Assembly (NCBI GenBank): GCA_044227095.1
Contig: JBGAFV010000001.1
Coordinates: 2,108,001 to 2,172,000 of the forward strand
Direction of reading: 5' to 3'
DNA: 64,000 nucleotides
Source: JACMLD01 sp044227095
GTDB taxonomy: Bacteria; Bacteroidota; Bacteroidia; Chitinophagales; Chitinophagaceae
Position 1 is the stretch's first letter. Each line of letters starts with the position of its first letter. The translations under genes and the position numbers were made by a program. A model generated the notes under the pieces. The model made no database searches, was not told the DNA's origin, and saw nothing but the letters and a program-made list of their open reading frames with translations. Positions 16,738 to 25,325 of this stretch are shown here, piece by piece.

Positions 16738-19700
16738 ATGAAAAGAAAGACGATTACCGTCAAAAGGGTTTTCTCGATCCTTTTATTGCTCTCTCCGTTC
16801 TATTTCCTGCAGGCACAACACGACAATGCTATTGCAGGCATTTCTAAAAAAACAATTTCAGCCGACTTCGCAAATGCCGAAAAGCTGCCAAACGTTCCGC
16901 CGGTTACTGTAACCGGAAAGGTGTTGGACGAAAATGGCAAAGGCCTTGCTGGTGTAACTGTAAGCGTTAAAGGCAGTTCAAAAAAAGCTGTACTTACAGA
17001 CGAAAATGGTTCTTTTTCCATATTGGTAGAAACGGGTAATGAAACGCTGGTCTTTTCCTACGTTGGGCATGCCCAGCAGGAGATGAGCCTTAAAGGAAAT
17101 ACCAACCTCACCGTTAAAATGGTGCAGGACAACAAGGCGCTTGAAGATGTAGTGGTGGTAGGCTATAACACTGTTAAAAGAAAAGATGTAACAGGCGCTG
17201 TTGCCGGTATCAATCAGGCAGACATTAAATCACGCCCGGTGGCCAATGCAGTAGAGGCGATGCAGGGAAAAGTTGCGGGTGTTGATATTTCCAGCAATGA
17301 ACGCCCGGGTACAATTGGTAATATTAACATCAGGGGGGTTCGTTCTCTCCTTGCTTCAAACTCACCTTTATTTGTGGTAGATGGGATACCATTGGTTAGC
17401 GGTGGAATAGATGCTTTTAATCCCCAGGATATTGAAACAATTGATGTGCTGAAAGATGCTTCTGCAACGGCTATTTATGGTAGCCGCGGTGCAAATGGTG
17501 TAATAATTGTTACCACCAAGCAAGGTAAAAGGGGCAAAGTAACCCTCAATCTTAACAGCTCGGTTAAATTAGACAACCTGCAGGATAGTGAAAAAATGTT
17601 CAGCGCAGGCGATTATATTACTTTCCGCAGATGGGCTTATTATTACGCTGGTTTAAACCAAACAACAGGTATCAGCACTAATCCCAGGGGTGACCAACCA
17701 ACGATTGCTACTGACAGAACTTTTTTTAATGCAACCGGCGATCCTTCTGCCTTTGCTAATTTAATGAAAGGCTGGGCTGGTGGCACATGGAATGGAGTAG
17801 CAGTGCCTACTACTGATTGGAGAGGAATGGTAAAACAACAATCTGTAACGTCTGATAATTTGCTGAGTGTAAGCGGTGGCACAGATAAAATAAAAGCATA
17901 CGGATCTTTTGGTTATTTAAATAATACAGGAACCATCATGGGCCAGTCTTTTAAAAGATATACGGCCAAAACAAATATAGATATACAAGCTACAAAATGG
18001 CTTTCTTTTGGAAGCAGCATGAACATTTCTTACTCCAATCAGCAATACGGTCAGTCTACAAGAAATGTAGGAACTGTAGGAACACCTGCTGGCGGTTTAT
18101 ATGAATCTGCAAGGTCTTTATTTCCTTATGCGGTACCGTATGATTCTGCAGGAAACAGAATTATTTTTCCTGGCGGTGACAACTCCTGGAAAAACGTAGT
18201 GGGTGAATGGAATAATAATATAGACCAAAGAACTACAATCAGGGCATTCGGTAGTTTGTTTACTCAAATAGATTTGGGGGAAATATTCCGGCCATTAAAG
18301 GGATTAAGGTACCGTTTGAATTTTGGACCAGATATTTCAAGTTATACGGATGGGGTTTATATAGATTCTAAATCGGTAGCAAATGGATCAGGTACCGATA
18401 ACCCTGCTAACAGCATCGCCTCTCTTTTAAAAGGTAAGGCTGTTTCCTACACGTTGGATAATTTGTTGTATTACGACAAAACTATTGGTGACCATAGTTT
18501 TGGTATCACTTTATTACAAAGCCAGACTGCAGTAACCGCAGATAGCAGCACCATTAATGGTGTAGGTATTCCTTTAGCTTCTGCAAAATGGAATGCTTTA
18601 ACAAGTGGAACGGTAACAGGCTCTTTAACCACCAGTTCCAATTTATCCCAGCAACAATTACTATCCTATATGGCCAGGGTTAATTATGGTTATAAAGATA
18701 AATACCTGCTAACAGCGTCAATCCGCCGGGATGGTTCATCTGTATTTGCAGAAGGCCACAAATACGATAATTTTCCGAGTATAGCGCTTGCATGGCGTAT
18801 CAACAGGGAGAGTTTTATGAGTCATGTTGAGTGGGTAAATGATTTGAAATTGAGGGCGGGAGTAGGTATTACAGGAAATTCCGCCGTACAACCTTATTCA
18901 ACTCAGGGAGCGATTATTTCACTTTTTTACCCTTACTCGTCTACCAATATTGCAGGTTCTACACCTAATTCATTATTTGCAAACCAGGCGCTTAAATGGG
19001 AAAAAACAAAGCAGTATAATATTGGGATAGATTTCTCTTTATTTAACAGGAGAATCATGGGTAGTATAGATGCGTACACATCGAAAACCTCAGATTTGTT
19101 ACAGAATAGAAGCCTGTTAAGTGTGACCGGCTATAGTTCAACCTTTTTTAATATTGCGCAAACAGCCAATCATGGTTATGATATTAGTTTAACAACAGTA
19201 AATATTAAGCAAAAAGATTTAATGTGGACTACTACCATAAATGCGTCATGGCAAAAAGATCATATTGTTTCTACAGCTAATGGTGATCAAAATGATATCA
19301 ACAACAACTTATTTATCGGCCAGCCCCAGGGTGTGATTTATGGGTATAAAGCGGTAGGCTTATGGCAGACAAAAGATACTACATCATACAGAGCCTTTAA
19401 TGCAAACGGCAATAATTTCTCGCCAGGTTTTACAAGAGTTGCAGACTTAAACGGAGATAATAAAATTGACCCCAATAATGACCGCCAGATTGTAGGATTT
19501 ACAAGGCCACGTTGGATAGTTGGTATGACAAACACTGTCAGCTATAAGAATTTTGAGCTTTCTATCTTTATATATGGCCGCTTAAACTACACATATAACA
19601 CGGGAGGTGAAGGACAAGCAGGACGTGGTGTTACCAGGCAGATTGATTATTACAACGAGAATAATAAAAATGCCTATTATCAGAAACCAGTGTATAATGC

Positions 19701-19956
19701 GGGTAATGCTTCATTGGATCCCTATTATGCTGCATTAGGATACTTGCCAGCTTCTTTTATTAAAGTAAGAAATATCTCTTTGGCTTATAATACCAATAAC
19801 GGATATATTAAAAAAGCGGGACTCTCCAGTTTAAGGATCTATGTGCAAGTAAGCAATCCGGGACAGTTATTCTCTAAGATTAAATACCTTGACATGGACA
19901 CTGAGTCTCCAACCTGGAATAGGGGCGTTACATTTGGTATTAATGCGTCGTTTTAA
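16738..19956 (+). CDS. SusC-like TonB-dependent outer-membrane receptor
   Basis: This is a 1072-residue glycan importer of the outer membrane. In order it has a signal peptide (about 1-26), a carboxypeptidase-regulatory-like domain (about 60-135, VTGKVLDENGKGLAGVTVSV), a plug domain with the SusC hallmark (DVVVVGYNTVKRKDVTGAV onward, then SPLFVVDGIP and DASATAIYGSRGANGVI) and a C-terminal barrel. It pairs with the SusD-like lipoprotein encoded 19 bases downstream. The adjacent GH105 and rhamnose genes point to a rhamnogalacturonan-type oligosaccharide. No sigma or anti-sigma gene is directly upstream, so control by the palindrome at 16618 is plausible. Confidence 0.95.
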   Translation: MKRKTITVKRVFSILLLLSPFYFLQAQHDNAIAGISKKTISADFANAEKLPNVPPVTVTGKVLDENGKGLAGVTVSVKGSSKKAVLTDENGSFSILVETGNETLVFSYVGHAQQEMSLKGNTNLTVKMVQDNKALEDVVVVGYNTVKRKDVTGAVAGINQADIKSRPVANAVEAMQGKVAGVDISSNERPGTIGNINIRGVRSLLASNSPLFVVDGIPLVSGGIDAFNPQDIETIDVLKDASATAIYGSRGANGVIIVTTKQGKRGKVTLNLNSSVKLDNLQDSEKMFSAGDYITFRRWAYYYAGLNQTTGISTNPRGDQPTIATDRTFFNATGDPSAFANLMKGWAGGTWNGVAVPTTDWRGMVKQQSVTSDNLLSVSGGTDKIKAYGSFGYLNNTGTIMGQSFKRYTAKTNIDIQATKWLSFGSSMNISYSNQQYGQSTRNVGTVGTPAGGLYESARSLFPYAVPYDSAGNRIIFPGGDNSWKNVVGEWNNNIDQRTTIRAFGSLFTQIDLGEIFRPLKGLRYRLNFGPDISSYTDGVYIDSKSVANGSGTDNPANSIASLLKGKAVSYTLDNLLYYDKTIGDHSFGITLLQSQTAVTADSSTINGVGIPLASAKWNALTSGTVTGSLTTSSNLSQQQLLSYMARVNYGYKDKYLLTASIRRDGSSVFAEGHKYDNFPSIALAWRINRESFMSHVEWVNDLKLRAGVGITGNSAVQPYSTQGAIISLFYPYSSTNIAGSTPNSLFANQALKWEKTKQYNIGIDFSLFNRRIMGSIDAYTSKTSDLLQNRSLLSVTGYSSTFFNIAQTANHGYDISLTTVNIKQKDLMWTTTINASWQKDHIVSTANGDQNDINNNLFIGQPQGVIYGYKAVGLWQTKDTTSYRAFNANGNNFSPGFTRVADLNGDNKIDPNNDRQIVGFTRPRWIVGMTNTVSYKNFELSIFIYGRLNYTYNTGGEGQAGRGVTRQIDYYNENNKNAYYQKPVYNAGNASLDPYYAALGYLPASFIKVRNISLAYNTNNGYIKKAGLSSLRIYVQVSNPGQLFSKIKYLDMDTESPTWNRGVTFGINASF

Positions 19957-19975
19957 TAAAACAAATTTGATTGAT

Positions 19976-21973
19976 ATGAAAAAGAATAAATTTTTAATTA
20001 TACTAGTGATTTTTGCGACGGTATTTATTATTTCGTCCTGCAAAAAAGACTTTTTAAAGGAAACATTGACAACAGCCAGAAACAGTGATTTTTATAAAAC
20101 TGATGCCGGCATACAGCAATTAGCAGCGGGTGCTTATTACCAGGTTTTCGCTGTTCCGCCAAATGGAGAATGGTATTATTCAGCAACCAACTATGGCACC
20201 GATGAGTTTCATGTTGGTGGCGACCCTTCAAATGCACCATGGAATAATTATGACGCCACTTTCAATTCTGTTAACCAGGGTAGTAATACCAATATAGCAC
20301 TGGCTAATTTTCAATGGGACGCATTGTACATTGGAATTGGAGATGCTAATTTATTGATTGATAATTGTACTAAAAGCACTTCTGCCAGCCCTGCAGTTAA
20401 AAGCACATCTTTGGGCGAAGGGTATTTTATGCGTGCTTATAATTACTTAAGATTAGTAAGCCAATATGGAGCCGTTCCCCTGCAGCTTTCTCCAATTAAT
20501 TCAGTGGTATCGGAATTTACAAGAGCAGCCCCAAAAGATGTATATGCACAAATAATTGCTGATTTGAAGGCGGCCATACCATTGTTACCAATAAGCGGAG
20601 GCCCTTCGCATATTACCCAGGATGCTGCCTCACACTATCTGGCAAAAGCTTATTTATTCAGGGCAAGTGAAATAAATAGTTCATGGAACACTGATACCAA
20701 AGCTGCTGATTTAGCAGCTATCGGACCGCTTTGCGATGCAGTAATAGCACGTCATCCCCTGGCTGCAAATTTTTCAAGCATATTTAATTTTACAGGAATA
20801 AATTCCGCCAATGAATCATTACCGGAAGTTATTCTGTCTGCTCAATTTACCAATGACTTAAATACCAACCTTCAGAATGGCAATACACAGCATTTGTATT
20901 TTGTTTCAAGATATGATATACAAGATCAGATGCAACGTGATTTAACAGGCGACAGGCCTTTTAGCAGGTTGGCAACTACTTATTACGATTATCGTGTGTA
21001 TGATATGGTGAATGATTCAAGGTTCTGGAAATCATTCAGGACCAAAAGTGCTATCAATGGTGCTGCACCGGTAGCTCCAAATAAATCAGGAGATCTGGGG
21101 ATTATGTTTGTAATCAATCAGCCAGGTGATACACGGTTCCCGCTGTCAAAAATATGCAAAACCACTTCTGGTGTCAATCTGGTTAATGATGTGAATGGTA
21201 CCGGAAGGGCCATACCTACTACGTATGTTGCTTATCCTAATGGCGCAACTGCCGACGGCGCACTGAATACAGATTTAACTACAGTATACCAGGCGTTTCC
21301 TTCTTTGAATAAATACCTGGATGGTTCCAGAAACTCATTAAATGATGTTGTTGGCCATAGAGATTTTATTTTAGCAAGAAGTGCTGAAACTTATTTAATA
21401 GCGGCAGAAGCAAAAATCAGGTTGGCGCAGGCTGGTTCAGGTAGTTATACAGATGCATTGCCCTATATTAATGCCGTAAGAACAAGAGCACAATATGCAA
21501 GTGGAGAAAACCGGTCTGCATACAATGATGGGGGTAATACATTGACGGCTGGTCTTCAATCACCTCTAATTAATTCATTTTATGCGGGCAATTCATACTA
21601 TGAATCAAATAATATCCCTGTAACCACTGCAGCTTCTGCAAACCTCGCTGTTGCTGGCATTAATCCCTTACCTGCCCAGGACGAATACATCATCGGCAAA
21701 TTAGGTTTAACCAGTGATTACGACAGGATGTTGGCTTTTGTTCTTAATGAGCGTTCCCGCGAGTTGATGGGTGAATATAAACGTTGGGAAGATTTGTCAA
21801 GAACTTTAACCTTAGTGAAGAGGGTACAGGTTTTTAATCCGGAAGGTGCGCCGAATATAAAAGCTACCCACACTTTGCGCCCAATACCACAAAATTTTCT
21901 TGATGGCGTTCAGGCTAACGGGGTAAACCTGACACCAACTCAAAAACAAGCCATGCAAAATCCCGGGTATTAA
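19976..21973 (+). CDS. SusD/RagB-like surface glycan-binding lipoprotein
   Basis: The 665-residue protein begins with a lipoprotein signal ending in IISSC (Cys22), so it should be anchored in the outer membrane and close the SusC barrel like a lid. The SusD pattern is seen in GEGYFMRAYNYLRLVSQYG and in the C-terminal FVLNERSRELMGEYKRWEDL. The frame is open from 19889, overlapping susC, but the ATG at 19976 gives the lipoprotein signal. A strong hairpin terminator follows its stop. Confidence 0.95.
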   Translation: MKKNKFLIILVIFATVFIISSCKKDFLKETLTTARNSDFYKTDAGIQQLAAGAYYQVFAVPPNGEWYYSATNYGTDEFHVGGDPSNAPWNNYDATFNSVNQGSNTNIALANFQWDALYIGIGDANLLIDNCTKSTSASPAVKSTSLGEGYFMRAYNYLRLVSQYGAVPLQLSPINSVVSEFTRAAPKDVYAQIIADLKAAIPLLPISGGPSHITQDAASHYLAKAYLFRASEINSSWNTDTKAADLAAIGPLCDAVIARHPLAANFSSIFNFTGINSANESLPEVILSAQFTNDLNTNLQNGNTQHLYFVSRYDIQDQMQRDLTGDRPFSRLATTYYDYRVYDMVNDSRFWKSFRTKSAINGAAPVAPNKSGDLGIMFVINQPGDTRFPLSKICKTTSGVNLVNDVNGTGRAIPTTYVAYPNGATADGALNTDLTTVYQAFPSLNKYLDGSRNSLNDVVGHRDFILARSAETYLIAAEAKIRLAQAGSGSYTDALPYINAVRTRAQYASGENRSAYNDGGNTLTAGLQSPLINSFYAGNSYYESNNIPVTTAASANLAVAGINPLPAQDEYIIGKLGLTSDYDRMLAFVLNERSRELMGEYKRWEDLSRTLTLVKRVQVFNPEGAPNIKATHTLRPIPQNFLDGVQANGVNLTPTQKQAMQNPGY

Positions 21974-21998
21974 TTAATTTCTCATAACAGCAGAAATA

Positions 21999-22040
21999 AA
22001 AAGGGCGGTCAATTTATATTGTACCGTCCTTTTGTTTTTA
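21999..22040 (+). terminator. Intrinsic terminator after susD
   Basis: An 11-bp stem (AAAAGGGCGGT at 21999-22009, ACCGTCCTTTT at 22023-22033, one G-U pair) is followed by GTTTTTA. It separates the susCD unit from the GH105 gene, which may be read through or have its own promoter. Confidence 0.8.
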
Positions 22041-22083
22041 TAAAATGGTACTGTTATTATTTTGTATCGAAAATTTTTTAGCA

Positions 22084-23448
22084 ATGAAACAATCAATACT
22101 GTTTAAAACATTCTGCCTGTTACTTATGGCGATTCCTTTTAGCACGTTTGCGCAAACAACGCCCAAAGGAAATGATGTAAATACACCTTTGCACTTGTTG
22201 CAGCCAGATTATACGGTGCCATATGGTGTGCCTGTAAAAGACAGTATAAAAAAAGTACTCGATCGCATTTACAATTACCTTGATGCGGTTACACCTGCGC
22301 AGCTGGTAAATAAAAAAACCAATGAAGTAATAACTGATTATTCAAAAGCAGATAGCAATACTATTTTTAAGCCCGGAGATTTTAGGCTGATGAGTTATGA
22401 ATGGGGCGTTACCTACAGTGGTATGTTGCTGGTTGCAGAAGCTACTGGCGACAAGAAGTATGCTGATTATACAAATAAACGTTTGCAGTTTATAGCATCA
22501 ATTGCGCCATCATTAAAAAATTTGTATGCAAAGAACCCTGCTGCGCCTAACCCTATCCGTGGTTTTCTTAACCCGCATGCACTGGATGATGGCGGTGCCC
22601 TTAGTGCAGCCATGATTAAAAGTCAGCGCAGTAACCCGCAGCAATCTGCACTGATGCCATTGATAGAAAATTTTCTGCAGTACATCAGCACAAAAGAATT
22701 CAGGCTTGCAGATGGAACACTTGCCCGCAACAGGCCACAGCAAAACAGTTTATGGCTTGATGATTTGTACATGGCTGTTCCCGCATTGGCGCAAATGGGC
22801 AAGCTAACCGGCGATGGAAAATATTACGATGATGCGGTAAAGCAAATACAACAGTTTACTGCCCGAATGTTTAATAAAGAAAAAGGCGTTTATATGCATG
22901 GCTGGGTACAAGGCATGCAGGAACATCCGCAATACCATTGGGCAAGGGCAAATGGATGGGCTATTTTAGCAATGGTAGAACTGCTGGATGTATTGCCGGA
23001 AAATCATCCTGAAAGAAACAATATACTTGCACAGTTAAGGGCACATATTAAAGGCATTGCTTCCTATCAGTCTGATAAAGGTTTGTGGCACCAGTTGCTT
23101 GACAGGAATGATTCTTATCTCGAAACTTCGGCAACTGCTATTTATACCTATTGCATTGCACATGCTATTAATAAAGGCTGGATTGATGGTGTTGCTTATG
23201 CTCCTGTTGCTGCATTGGGTTGGGCCGGTGTTTCTACTAAGGTAAATGCTATGGGCCAGGTAGAAGGCGTTTGTGTAGGCACAGGTATGGGCTTCGACCC
23301 TGCATTTTATTATTACCGTCCTGTAAATGTATTTGCTGCTCACGGTTATGGGCCGGTGCTTTTAGCCGGTGGTGAAATGATACAGTTGCTAAAGAAAAAT
23401 GCTTTCAAAATAAACGATAGTTCATTACAGTTTTATAATGAAAAATAA
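22084..23448 (+). CDS. GH105/GH88 unsaturated rhamnogalacturonyl hydrolase
   Basis: This secreted enzyme of 454 residues would remove the unsaturated uronic acid left at oligosaccharide ends by lyases. A signal peptide covers residues 1-23. The family patterns seen are LDDGGAL (Asp168/169), WLDDLYMA (224-231, matching the catalytic Asp region of YteR), HGW (272-274) and WARANGW (286-292). The ATG at 22084 is preferred over 22045 because it starts the signal peptide. It follows susCD, and its unsaturated product would suit the KdgF-like protein at 3041. GH105 substrates vary (rhamnogalacturonan, ulvan), and the rhamnose pathway supports a rhamnose-containing one. Confidence 0.9.
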   Translation: MKQSILFKTFCLLLMAIPFSTFAQTTPKGNDVNTPLHLLQPDYTVPYGVPVKDSIKKVLDRIYNYLDAVTPAQLVNKKTNEVITDYSKADSNTIFKPGDFRLMSYEWGVTYSGMLLVAEATGDKKYADYTNKRLQFIASIAPSLKNLYAKNPAAPNPIRGFLNPHALDDGGALSAAMIKSQRSNPQQSALMPLIENFLQYISTKEFRLADGTLARNRPQQNSLWLDDLYMAVPALAQMGKLTGDGKYYDDAVKQIQQFTARMFNKEKGVYMHGWVQGMQEHPQYHWARANGWAILAMVELLDVLPENHPERNNILAQLRAHIKGIASYQSDKGLWHQLLDRNDSYLETSATAIYTYCIAHAINKGWIDGVAYAPVAALGWAGVSTKVNAMGQVEGVCVGTGMGFDPAFYYYRPVNVFAAHGYGPVLLAGGEMIQLLKKNAFKINDSSLQFYNEK

Positions 23449-23570
23449 AATCAGTCAGCGGTAATTTTTTTACCGGGTTAAATCTGTGAATCTGCAGCAA
23501 AAATATTTCCTTCTAAAGAAAACCCGGTTAAATCAATATCTTCAGCCAAATAAACGGCTTAAGAATCTTC

Positions 23571-24041
23571 ATGCTTACCAATGCGGAGAAAATACAATTC
23601 AAGGTTAAGTTAAAAGAATTTTGCCAGCAGCATATTGAGAAAAGGATTGTTGCTGCAAAAGAGGCTATCACCAATGCACAGGAAGCAGCCAATAATGAAG
23701 AGAAAAGTTCTGCCGGCGATAAATATGAAACTGGCCGTGCCATGGGCCATTTGCAAAAAGAGATGCATGCAAGACAATTATCGGAATATATAAAAGAGCT
23801 AAGCAGGTTGCTGGAAGTGAATGCGGGAGTATTATACGATCGTGTTGCTGCAGGTGCATTTATTCAAACTAATCAGTTGTCTTTTTTTATAGCAGCAGGC
23901 TTGGGTAAACAGGTAGTTGATGACGAGCAAATATTTTTTCTTTCTCCCAATGCACCATTGGTTGCAACACTTCAAAATAAAAAGAAAGGAGATGGTTTTG
24001 TTTTTAATAAGGAAGAGCTGGTAATTACCGAAATTTTTTAA
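23571..24041 (+). CDS. GreA/GreB C-terminal-like protein
   Basis: This is a 156-residue protein whose last third (SPNAPLVATLQNKKKGDGF) resembles the C-terminal FKBP-like domain of Gre transcript-cleavage factors. The N-terminal half is helical and charged but lacks a clear Gre acidic-tip motif. Related Bacteroidota proteins are often labelled hypothetical or wrongly 3-oxoacyl-ACP synthase. A role at RNA polymerase is possible but not shown. Its 3' end faces the LLM oxidoreductase gene. Confidence 0.65.
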   Translation: MLTNAEKIQFKVKLKEFCQQHIEKRIVAAKEAITNAQEAANNEEKSSAGDKYETGRAMGHLQKEMHARQLSEYIKELSRLLEVNAGVLYDRVAAGAFIQTNQLSFFIAAGLGKQVVDDEQIFFLSPNAPLVATLQNKKKGDGFVFNKEELVITEIF

Positions 24042-24048
24042 GAGTCGG

Positions 24049-24108
24049 TTTATAGTCTAATAGTCATTAGTACAGAGTTTATTCTTATTTCTTGACTATA
24101 GACTATCG
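24049..24108. terminator. Word-repeat inverted hairpin at a convergent junction
   Basis: ATAGTCTAATAGTC on the left can pair with GACTATAGACTAT on the right (one-base indel). It lies between the converging Gre-like and LLM genes and could end transcripts in both directions. It is AT-rich, and the words TAGTC/GACTA recur. Confidence 0.45.
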
Positions 24109-24117
24109 ATTATTGAC

Positions 24118-25146
24118 TTACGACTGTATCGCCTTCCTCACCTCAGGTGCCACCTTTGTTCCCAGCAATTCTATTGAACGCATAATAGATGTATGCGGCA
24201 TTGCACCCATGCTCATTTGCGCAAGAAAGCGGTCGTGTTTAAACAATTCGTGTTCGTATAAAATTTTATCAATTACCTGTTGAGGGCTTCCTACAAGTAA
24301 AGATCCCTTTGGCGAACGCATGTACTCAAACTGTTCACGTGTTATACCAGACCAGCCACGTTCTCTTCCAATCCTGGTCATCACATCGGCATACGAAGGA
24401 TAAAATTCATCAGAAGCCTGTTGTGATGTGTCTGCAACAAATGTGTGTGAATTAATTCCCACCAATGGTTTTTTGTGACCAGCTTTTTCTGATGAGTTTC
24501 TGTATAAATTAATCAATGGCACAAACTGATCGGGCATACCGCCAATTATAGCAAGCGCCATTGGCAAATGAAGTGAAGCTGCACGTACTGCAGATTCGGG
24601 TGTACCGCCAACAGCAATCCAGATGGGTAATTTATCATTAAATGGTCTCGGATAAACGCCGAGGTTATTAATAGAAGGTCGGTGTTTTCCTTTCCAGCTT
24701 ATTTTTTCGCTTTCATTCAGCTTTACCAGCAGATCGAGTTTTTCAGAAAACAATTCATCATAGTCTTTTAAATCGTAGCCAAACAATGGAAACGATTCTA
24801 TAAAAGATCCACGGCCAGCCATTATTTCTGCACGTCCACCGGATAAAAGATCAATGGTAGCAAAATCCTGGAACACACGCACAGGATCATCAGAGCTTAA
24901 TACCGTAACTGCACTGGAGAGTTTTATCTTTTCTGTTATTGCAGCAGCAGCACCAAGTATAACAGCAGGAGAAGAAGCAATATAGTCAGGGCGATGGTGT
25001 TCGCCTATAGCAAAAACATCAAGGCCTGCTTGTTCTGCAAGTTTTACTTCTTCAAGCAGGTTGCTTACACGTTCGCGGGCACTAATTTTTTTTCCGGTTA
25101 CCGGGTCTGCGGTTATATCTGCAAAAGTGTATACACCTATTTCCAT
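24118..25146 (-). CDS. LLM-class flavin-dependent oxidoreductase
   Basis: This 342-residue protein has the luciferase-like TIM-barrel fold. Typical patterns are EQAGLDVFAIGEHHRPDY, RVFQDFATIDLLSGGRAEIMAGRGSF, PIWIAVGGTPES and LVGSPQQVIDKIL. It probably binds FMN and oxidises a small organic molecule; the substrate is unknown. It is a single gene on the minus strand between the GH105/Gre-like genes and the GH31 gene. Confidence 0.88.
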   Translation of the reverse strand: MEIGVYTFADITADPVTGKKISARERVSNLLEEVKLAEQAGLDVFAIGEHHRPDYIASSPAVILGAAAAITEKIKLSSAVTVLSSDDPVRVFQDFATIDLLSGGRAEIMAGRGSFIESFPLFGYDLKDYDELFSEKLDLLVKLNESEKISWKGKHRPSINNLGVYPRPFNDKLPIWIAVGGTPESAVRAASLHLPMALAIIGGMPDQFVPLINLYRNSSEKAGHKKPLVGINSHTFVADTSQQASDEFYPSYADVMTRIGRERGWSGITREQFEYMRSPKGSLLVGSPQQVIDKILYEHELFKHDRFLAQMSMGAMPHTSIMRSIELLGTKVAPEVRKAIQS

Positions 25147-25254
25147 AATTGTAGGTACATTTATTTCTTCTGAAATTTAAAAATACTGTCTTTAGCCTGT
25201 AATACATCATTTTAATGATTTGGTTCAGCTAGAATGACTACTATCTGAATAAAA

Positions 25255-25271
25255 ACTGTTGGCACAACAGT
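25255..25271. promoter_or_regulatory. Inverted repeat upstream of the GH31 gene
   Basis: ACTGTTG-gca-CAACAGT is a perfect 7-bp dyad about 55 bases before the GH31 start, in the spacer between divergent LLM and GH31 genes. It could be an operator. It does not match the susC palindrome. Confidence 0.35.
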
Positions 25272-25325
25272 AGATTTTACGGTTTGTAGCCCTTCATGTT
25301 ACTAAGAACAAAAAGTAAATAATAA

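Noticed and set aside
16566..16847. 93-codon plus-strand frame over the susC promoter and signal sequence
   Set aside because: It covers the operator, the promoter and the susC start in another frame, so it is a shadow.
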